Shown: piece after piece, positions 63,701 through 64,000 of the stretch
Layout of the letters: each line of letters begins with the position of its first letter
Numbering within the stretch: the stretch's first letter is position 1
Assembly (NCBI GenBank): GCA_958299035.1
Contig: CATQJL010000223.1
Span: 49,706,302 to 49,770,301, forward strand
Direction of reading: 5' to 3'
Source: Cylicocyclus nassatus
Taxonomy: Eukaryota; Nematoda; Chromadorea; Rhabditida; Strongylidae
Length of the DNA stretch: 64,000 nt
Notes under the pieces: generated by a model
Seen by the model: only the letters and a program-made list of their open reading frames with translations
Told to the model about the DNA's origin: nothing
Database searches by the model: none
Translations under genes and position numbers: made by a program

Positions 63701-63966
63701 ACGAATTTGGTCAAACCAATACTTATTTTGCAACTCCTTTCTCGATTAAAGTTTGAAAATGATTTCTACAGAATAGTTACTGCTCTAATAAACATACCAA
63801 TCGCTCAGCACCAATTCGTCGGCGTCAACGCTCTTATCACCAGGCACATAGTAAATTTCATATCCGATCGGATTCTCATCTGTTGTAGTTGGTTTCTTCC
63901 ACTCCATCACTGCCGATCTTTGACCATCCGGATCCACTCTCAGGTCTGTTGGCGGTCCTTCTCGAG
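3514..63966 (-). CDS. dig-1: dig-1 (mesocentin)-like giant extracellular-matrix protein, 5'-truncated by the window
   Basis: One spliced gene of 33 exons is visible (transcript order, high to low): 63966-63798, 63690-63536, 63488-63319, 62383-62251, 62142-62039, 61988-61799, 61721-61633, 57561-57436, 57383-57314, 55951-55794, 55746-49478, 49424-49297, 40627-34477, 32386-10172, 9766-9574, 9522-9424, 8469-8327, 8274-8133, 8079-8021, 7940-7602, 7546-7426, 6821-6748, 6699-6598, 6521-6225, 6174-6029, 5988-5873, 5822-5724, 5666-5563, 5515-5329, 5280-5220, 3982-3844, 3789-3675, 3606-3514. All junctions are GT-AG and phase-compatible; the sum is 12,917 codons plus TAA. Residue numbers in these notes count from the first whole codon of exon 1. 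Domain order is FN3, Ig, FN3, FN3, EGF, [PTD repeats-VWA] x3, VWA, VWA, FN3, Cys-rich, cbEGF, tail. Known for the family: C. elegans DIG-1 is a secreted protein of about 13,000 residues needed to keep gonad and neurons in position. Orthology is inferred from architecture; no alignment was run. Confidence 0.78.
3844..5515 (-). CDS. dig-1: dig-1-like exons 29-31: Cys-rich segment and calcium-binding EGF
   Basis: Exons 5515-5329, 5280-5220 and 3982-3844 encode residues 12721-12848. A Cys-rich stretch ([43 protein letters not shown]) runs straight into a calcium-binding [21 protein letters not shown], then [11 protein letters not shown]. The DIDEC start and the N...Y spacing fit the cbEGF consensus, and the first codon is split in phase 1 as is usual for cbEGF exons. 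Exon 31 lies across a 1.24-kb intron that holds a MITE. Confidence 0.8.
3983..5219 (-). other. Intron 30 (1.24 kb)
   Basis: Holds the MITE at 4382-4714. I see nothing else recognisable in the remainder. Confidence 0.6.
4382..4714. mobile_element. MITE in the intron between exons 30 and 31
   Basis: Inverted ends carry AAGGCAGTGATCGGC and its near-complement, followed inward by GGTAACGTTAGGTAGTA against TACTACCTAACGCTACC. The centre folds on CACTCAGTGGAAGTGGGCGG. About 330 bp with no coding capacity. Confidence 0.65.
5563..5988 (-). CDS. dig-1: dig-1-like exons 26-28: fibronectin type III domain 4
   Basis: Exons 5988-5873, 5822-5724 and 5666-5563 encode residues 12614-12719. The domain has [29 protein letters not shown] and [15 protein letters not shown], a clear FN3 pattern with extra cysteines (TWTCC, ATCRD, YTVCVV, DSCTE) that probably form additional disulphides. 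The donor of exon 28 is AGTCA/gtgatt, chosen because only phase 2 keeps the next exon open. Confidence 0.75.
6029..7546 (-). CDS. dig-1: dig-1-like exons 21-25: VWA-5
   Basis: Exons 7546-7426, 6821-6748, 6699-6598, 6521-6225 and 6174-6029 encode residues 12368-12613. The opening cysteine is in YPPLCSDG; strand 1 is [15 protein letters not shown], with DVTAR replacing DxSxS, so the metal site is lost. Later parts include [30 protein letters not shown], and [14 protein letters not shown]. An insertion of about 35 acidic/Ser-rich residues ([18 protein letters not shown]) sits after that strand. The closing cysteine is in AYAICDYV, followed by a Thr/Lys/Pro linker ([15 protein letters not shown]). 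A 604-bp intron splits exons 21 and 22. Confidence 0.77.
6822..7425 (-). other. Intron 21 (604 bp) with a short hairpin
   Basis: An imperfect inverted repeat at about 7173-7266 pairs AGCCGCCTCTGCGGACAATG with GTTCGCAGAGGCGGCGCC. The rest is AT-rich and featureless. Confidence 0.55.
7602..8469 (-). CDS. dig-1: dig-1-like exons 17-20: VWA-4
   Basis: Exons 8469-8327, 8274-8133, 8079-8021 and 7940-7602 encode residues 12140-12366. Strand 1 is [18 protein letters not shown]; the metal site reads DSSEN rather than DxSxS. Further landmarks are [27 protein letters not shown], and [18 protein letters not shown], the strand that ends in the TNG turn usual for VWA. The acceptor chosen for exon 19 (TTGATTCAG at 8080-8081) keeps alignment with the equivalent strand of VWA-2; an upstream AG three codons earlier would add LIQ. 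Closing cysteine in SRRLCG. Exon 20 runs on as a linker ([18 protein letters not shown]). Confidence 0.78.
8937..9093. mobile_element. GC-rich foldback element, family C
   Basis: The ends are TATAGGCCGTCCGCGCTGCG and CCCTGCGCGGACGGCCTATA, with further pairing inward at GGAGAG/CTCTCC. A diverged, inverted relative lies at about 56745-56880, sharing GACGCAGCAACGTTG-like and CGTGCGCACTC-like blocks. Confidence 0.65.
9145..9200. repeat. Perfect 27-bp palindrome with 2-bp spacer
   Basis: Arm 9145-9171 (TTCACGCGATCTCAAGACTG...) is the exact reverse complement of 9174-9200, with spacer AC. A further partial copy, CATCTGCACAGAT, lies just outside at 9128. Confidence 0.85.
9424..9766 (-). CDS. dig-1: dig-1-like exons 15-16: end of VWA-3 and linker
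   Basis: Exons 9766-9574 and 9522-9424 (51-bp intron) encode residues 12043-12139. Exon 15 continues VWA-3 with [19 protein letters not shown] and IVEAGDEAS, a textbook late helix-strand of a VWA fold, and ends MICK with the closing cysteine. Exon 16 is a Ser/Thr-rich linker ending RSCSQIDYP, whose cysteine opens VWA-4. Confidence 0.78.
9767..10171 (-). other. Intron 14 (405 bp)
   Basis: Featureless AT-rich intron between the giant exon 14 and exon 15. Donor CAAC/gtaggt, acceptor TTTCTTTAG. Confidence 0.6.
10172..32386 (-). CDS. dig-1: dig-1-like exon 14 (22.2 kb): end of VWA-2, 49-unit PTD repeat block 3, start of VWA-3
   Basis: A single 22,215-nt exon encodes residues 4638-12041. It opens with the tail of VWA-2 ([18 protein letters not shown]... 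to QKHCQK), then 49 tandem 145-residue units, then a degenerate spacer ([20 protein letters not shown]) and VWA-3 from about residue 11922. VWA-3 has DTSNT, the closest to a canonical MIDAS among the five VWA domains. The acceptor is GACTTTTTTAG at 32387-32388 (phase 2). The donor is TCAAC/gtaggt at 10172 (phase 2); reading one codon further hits TAG, which fixes the splice. Each unit has eight subrepeats, seven with PTD and six with TDxSG. No frameshift or stop occurs; one unit has an in-frame 6-bp loss near 27170. Confidence 0.85.
10860..32170 (-). repeat. Tandem array of 49 units of 435 bp (145 codons) inside exon 14
   Basis: The unit recurs at exactly 435 bp apart from one 429-bp spacing at about 27.1 kb. 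The 145 residues split into eight subrepeats of 15-21 residues; the simplest is [16 protein letters not shown]. Subrepeat 6 has EKDEEG in place of PTDxSG, and subrepeat 8 ends [11 protein letters not shown]. Units fall into classes by [20 protein letters not shown] or [10 protein letters not shown]. The last class, with DASGKPLG, is confined to about 27.2-32.1 kb. Confidence 0.92.
15600..22600 (-). repeat. Higher-order 870-bp dimer amplification within the exon-14 array
   Basis: From about 18.2 to 22.6 kb, TIVEKD-type and GVIIEKD-type units alternate strictly, giving an 870-bp period. Linked variants such as LREDG versus LGEDG recur in the same register. Between about 15.6 and 17.9 kb a serine variant (GSSLPTD) recurs at 1305 and then 870 bp. 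These are signatures of recent unequal exchange of two- and three-unit blocks. Confidence 0.8.
32387..34476 (-). other. Intron 13 (2.09 kb)
   Basis: No coding exon recognised. Between about 33.76 and 34.17 kb there are degenerate repeated blocks (ATTACGAATGGCTGCGGTCA against a diverged upstream copy, and CAGATTTGAGATCAGCGCTT, which resembles part of the foldback at 1-252). Confidence 0.5.
34477..40627 (-). CDS. dig-1: dig-1-like exon 13 (6.15 kb): PTD repeat block 2 and start of VWA-2
   Basis: This exon encodes residues 2588-4636 with no internal stop. It carries 13 units of 145 residues: four diverged ones at the 5' side (EHRR, EHQR and two ENRR variants of the RPIHPV subrepeat), eight ENRKPIHPV units that are near-identical, and one ESRR unit. 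Per unit there are seven PTD motifs, about four of them TDxSG. The exon ends with the front of VWA-2 (from about residue 4515, [18 protein letters not shown]), where the metal-site motif is absent. The start is set by acceptor GTTTCAG at 40628-40630, giving phase 1. The donor is ACTAG/gtgagt, phase 2. Confidence 0.82.
34880..40610 (-). repeat. Tandem array of 13 units of 435 bp inside exon 13
   Basis: The period is again 435 bp. Eight central units (about 35.5-39.0 kb) differ by only a few bases each, for example VFGADG versus VLGADG and one PTYETG variant near 37747. The 5' four units and the 3' last unit are more diverged, so the core has been homogenised while the edges have not. Confidence 0.9.
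39580..40024 (-). repeat. Segment near-identical to 52958-53402 (exon 11)
   Basis: About 445 bp of exon 13 matches exon 11 with only two base differences seen by eye (offset 13,378 bp), while the flanks on both sides are clearly more diverged. This fits gene conversion or a recent duplication between the two repeat exons. Confidence 0.8.
41088..41374. mobile_element. Family D repeat, single arm
   Basis: Starts with a TCTG/TGTC microsatellite, then GGACCAAACTTGGCACACAT, TTATCGATCGATATCGATTT and AATCGAGCATGCTGATTAC, ending GCCCGGGCGGAGCCGGGTTT. It is one arm of the foldback seen at 43628-44306 and 58941-59457. Confidence 0.65.
42095..42425. repeat. Inverted repeat pair
   Basis: Arm 42095-42190 (CCGCGCACCATTCCGAAGCG, GAGTTATGGGCTTTTTCCTG) pairs with 42335-42425 in reverse complement with moderate divergence. 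Probably an eroded foldback element. Confidence 0.55.
43002..43625. mobile_element. Family D repeat with tandem internal segments
   Basis: Begins CTAGCTGGCTTATCCGGCTC and ends with a GACA microsatellite before TTTATATAAGAAC. Inside, a segment of about 120 bp (ATCAGCATGCTCGGTTGCCC ... CCCAGCCCCGTAGC ... AAATCGATAAAATCGAT) recurs three times at about 43136, 43251 and 43370. Confidence 0.6.
43628..44306. mobile_element. Family D foldback element (679 bp)
   Basis: Nearly complete inverted repeat: ends CTAGCTGGCTTACCCGGCTC and GAGCCGGGTAAGCCAGCTAG; centre GATCATCCCCACGGGGATGATC. No open frame resembling a transposase, so non-autonomous. Confidence 0.72.
45664..46727. mobile_element. Family E large foldback, copy 1 (about 1.06 kb)
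   Basis: The left end holds two adjacent copies of GGGGGACGGAACTTAGGAAC, then GATTCGGGGAGTGCCTGCAG and CAGTCATGCTCGCTGGCT. The right end is the reverse complement of all these, including the doubled motif. Interior pairs include GACTAAAATATCAAGAAATG against CATTTCTTGATATTCTAGTC. No transposase frame. Confidence 0.7.
46825..48287. mobile_element. Family E large foldback, copy 2 (about 1.46 kb)
   Basis: Starts GAACTTAGGAACCCGAGCCT and ends AGGCTCGGGTTCCTAACTTC, with GATTACTCACTAGGACATAG and its complement next to the ends. It shares interior blocks with copy 1 and lies about 100 bp from it. Confidence 0.68.
49297..49424 (-). CDS. dig-1: dig-1-like exon 12: C-terminal half of VWA-1
   Basis: A 128-nt exon after a 53-bp intron encodes residues 2545-2586 ([18 protein letters not shown]..., ending FVCLRDI). 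It supplies the last helix and strand of the VWA fold plus a closing cysteine that can pair with the cysteine at the front of VWA-1. It ends in phase 1 (GACATTG/gtgagt), which matches the phase-1 start of exon 13 at 40627 across an 8.67-kb intron. Confidence 0.75.
49478..55746 (-). CDS. dig-1: dig-1-like exon 11 (6.27 kb): PTD repeat block 1 and start of VWA-1
   Basis: A single 6269-nt exon encodes residues 455-2543. The first 300 or so residues hold diverged versions of the repeat (for example [14 protein letters not shown] and [15 protein letters not shown]). About 11 full 145-residue units follow, recognisable by RPIHPV or KPIHPV once per unit. The last six are near-identical 435-bp copies (50.2-52.8 kb). 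The exon ends with the front half of a VWA domain from about residue 2426, opening [18 protein letters not shown]. The canonical metal-site DxSxS is replaced by ESSHK, so metal binding is doubtful. It starts in phase 0 after ATATTTCAG and ends in phase 2 at TTGAG/gtaaga. The diverged units at its start look like the oldest part of the array. Confidence 0.82.
49900..55000 (-). repeat. Tandem array of about 11 units of 435 bp inside exon 11
   Basis: Six near-identical ENRKPIHPV units (50.2-52.8 kb) follow five diverged units. Among the six, two classes occur (TPLDKDG with VRKELPTD, and TPIDKDG with VTKELPTD). The TPIDKDG class matches the units of exon 13. Upstream of 55.0 kb the repeat decays into loosely similar segments. 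Confidence 0.88.
52958..53402 (-). repeat. Segment near-identical to 39580-40024 (exon 13)
   Basis: Partner of the 39580-40024 block. It encodes the EHQRPIHPV unit and its neighbours, including the [12 protein letters not shown] variant that is otherwise rare in the arrays. Confidence 0.8.
55794..55951 (-). CDS. dig-1: dig-1-like exon 10: EGF-like domain
   Basis: This exon gives residues 403-454. Six cysteines are spaced as in an EGF module: CDCAHAC, then [17 protein letters not shown], resembling the second half of complement-type EGF domains (CxCxxGFxLxxD). It lacks the DxDEC start of the calcium-binding class. The donor is ambiguous: gttcgt after AGG (end 55794) and gttagg six bases earlier (end 55800) are both in phase, differing by two residues. 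The following intron is 47 or 53 bp. A Thr-rich linker leads into the repeat region. Confidence 0.72.
56091..56249. mobile_element. MITE, family B, second copy
   Basis: Begins AGGCTGCTGCTTGACGAAGG and ends with the near-complement CCGTCATGCGGCAGCCT. Same length class and internal CG-rich core as the copy at 2645-2806. Confidence 0.72.
56486..56593. mobile_element. MITE, family A, second copy
   Basis: Ends GGCTACATTCATACTG and CAGTATGAACGCAGCC; inner GGGAACATTTCCAGCACAAC pairs with its complement. It matches the 1111-1219 copy in length and layout and lies in the intron between exons 9 and 10. Confidence 0.72.
56745..56880. mobile_element. Diverged copy of foldback family C
   Basis: Shares ordered blocks with the reverse complement of 8937-9093 (CTTTCCTCGTGCGCACTC, TTTTTTCTGCTC, GACGCAGCAACGTTG, ACGGCCCTAGAACTCGAATG). 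Boundaries are uncertain. Confidence 0.45.
57314..61721 (-). CDS. dig-1: dig-1-like exons 7-9: fibronectin type III domain 3
   Basis: Exons 61721-61633, 57561-57436 and 57383-57314 encode residues 307-401. The domain reads [12 protein letters not shown], then [31 protein letters not shown] and ends VIVRTPPG, a recognisable FN3 with the EPDSxYxVxV signature. A 4.07-kb intron (57562-61632) interrupts it and carries several foldback elements; the second intron is only 52 bp. Frame is preserved across both junctions (phase 0 and phase 0), which supports joining exon 7 to exon 8 over the long gap. Confidence 0.75.
57611..57787. mobile_element. 177-bp MITE
   Basis: Arms TATCGTTTGCTCGCTTTCGC and GCGAAAGCGAACGAACGATA extend through CTAGAGTGGGCGG on both sides (about 39 bp). 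The centre includes ATGTCATGTCATGTC. Confidence 0.72.
58375..58556. mobile_element. 182-bp foldback element
   Basis: Ends TAGACAATCACAAATGACTT and AAGTCATTTGCGATTGTCTG. The centre includes AGTTCGATTCC, which resembles a tRNA B-box but has no tRNA fold around it. Confidence 0.68.
58567..58711. mobile_element. 145-bp foldback element
   Basis: Ends CTTGCACTGCAGGT and ACCTGCAGTGCAAG, with AAGTTGCGCGTAAACAAACA pairing near TGTTCACGCGCAAATTTT. It lies 10 bp from the preceding element. Confidence 0.7.
58877..60112. mobile_element. Element bounded by 35-bp inverted repeats, with a nested family D copy
   Basis: GGGTACTTTTCCGTTATACG at the left is matched in inverse orientation by CGGATAACGGAAAAGTACC at the right. 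The interior contains the whole foldback at 58941-59457 plus about 600 bp of unrecognised sequence without a clear long open frame. Confidence 0.55.
58941..59457. mobile_element. Family D foldback element, copy in intron 7
   Basis: Ends CTAGCTGGCTTGCCCGGCTC at the left and, at the right, the GACA/CATA microsatellite before TTTATATATAAGATC. The centre ATCACCCCGAAGGGGTGAT is a perfect palindrome flanked by the same GAGCATGCTG motif as the 43.6-kb copy. Confidence 0.7.
61799..62142 (-). CDS. dig-1: dig-1-like exons 5-6: fibronectin type III domain 2
   Basis: Exons 62142-62039 and 61988-61799 encode residues 209-306 with a 50-bp intron between. Features are the entry sequence [10 protein letters not shown], a strand [14 protein letters not shown], and the late strand [16 protein letters not shown]. 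It lacks the usual early core tryptophan motif in clear form, so this is a diverged FN3. Exon 6 ends in phase 1 at 61799 (ACTCCCA, then gtaagg). Confidence 0.7.
62251..63488 (-). CDS. dig-1: dig-1-like exons 3-4: immunoglobulin-like domain
   Basis: Exons 63488-63319 and 62383-62251, split by a 935-bp intron, encode residues 108-208. The fold is I-set-like: a cysteine in [10 protein letters not shown], the tryptophan in PSVKWIRGG, and the second cysteine in [12 protein letters not shown], with the YxC motif replaced by FNC. The intron falls in the middle of the domain. N-glycosylation sequons are visible (NAT, NIT, NWT). A 47-bp intron (63489-63535) links it to the preceding FN3, as expected for a nematode. 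Confidence 0.8.
62384..63318 (-). other. Intron 3 (935 bp)
   Basis: Splits the Ig domain. No repeat, exon or RNA gene recognised. Confidence 0.6.
63536..63966 (-). CDS. dig-1: dig-1-like exons 1-2: fibronectin type III domain 1
   Basis: Exons 63966-63798 and 63690-63536 (107-bp intron) encode residues 1-107, a full FN3 domain. It begins [12 protein letters not shown], has the core tryptophan in AVMEWKKP, the tyrosine strand in [10 protein letters not shown], and the YVFKIRAM strand followed by GPSVFSEP. The exon starts in phase 1 after TTCAG at 63967-63968, so the gene continues upstream past the window edge. The role is presumably structural adhesion in the matrix. FN3 assignment is secure; the position within the whole protein is unknown because upstream exons are missing. 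Confidence 0.8.
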
Positions 63967-64000
63967 CTGAAGTATGTTCGAAATGATCAAATTTGCAAAA

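Overview
The window is nematode genomic DNA and is almost filled by one giant minus-strand gene. I call it an orthologue of C. elegans dig-1 (mesocentin), a very large secreted extracellular-matrix/basement-membrane protein. The call rests on domain order (FN3, Ig and EGF modules, long Pro-Thr-Asp repeat blocks, several von Willebrand A domains, a late FN3 and a calcium-binding EGF) and on nematode-style splicing (many 40-80 bp introns, TTTCAG or TTTTAG acceptors). Species cannot be fixed. The repeat-rich long introns would suit a larger clade V (rhabditid/strongylid) genome, but that is inference.

I read 33 exons by eye between 63966 and 3514, every junction checked for GT...AG and phase. 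Together they give 38,756 nt, which closes exactly into 12,917 residues plus a stop. The 5' end (signal peptide, start codon, earlier domains) lies beyond base 64000. The 3' end is inside: stop codon at 3514-3516 and an AATAAA signal at 3257-3262.

Layout in transcript order (right to left): FN3 + Ig + FN3 + FN3 + EGF-like in ten small exons (63966-55794); a 6.27-kb exon with about 11 repeat units plus the start of VWA-1 (55746-49478), completed in exon 12; an 8.7-kb intron full of foldback elements; a 6.15-kb exon with 13 units plus the start of VWA-2 (40627-34477); a 22.2-kb exon that completes VWA-2, carries 49 units and starts VWA-3 (32386-10172); then small exons for the rest of VWA-3, VWA-4, VWA-5, FN3-4, a Cys-rich segment, a cbEGF and a conserved-looking C-terminal tail (9766-3514). 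The repeat unit is 145 residues (435 bp), built from eight subrepeats of about 16 residues around PLPTDxSG. In places the 435-bp unit is itself amplified as 870-bp dimers.

The most unusual feature is the three [repeat array + VWA] modules totalling about 73 units. The 22.2-kb exon is free of stops and frameshifts, and the arrays hold hundreds of acidic Ser-Gly motifs that could carry glycosaminoglycans. Non-coding space holds several families of short inverted-repeat (MITE or foldback) elements. No second gene, tRNA, rRNA or CRISPR array was found. The 3.2 kb downstream of the gene shows only repeats.
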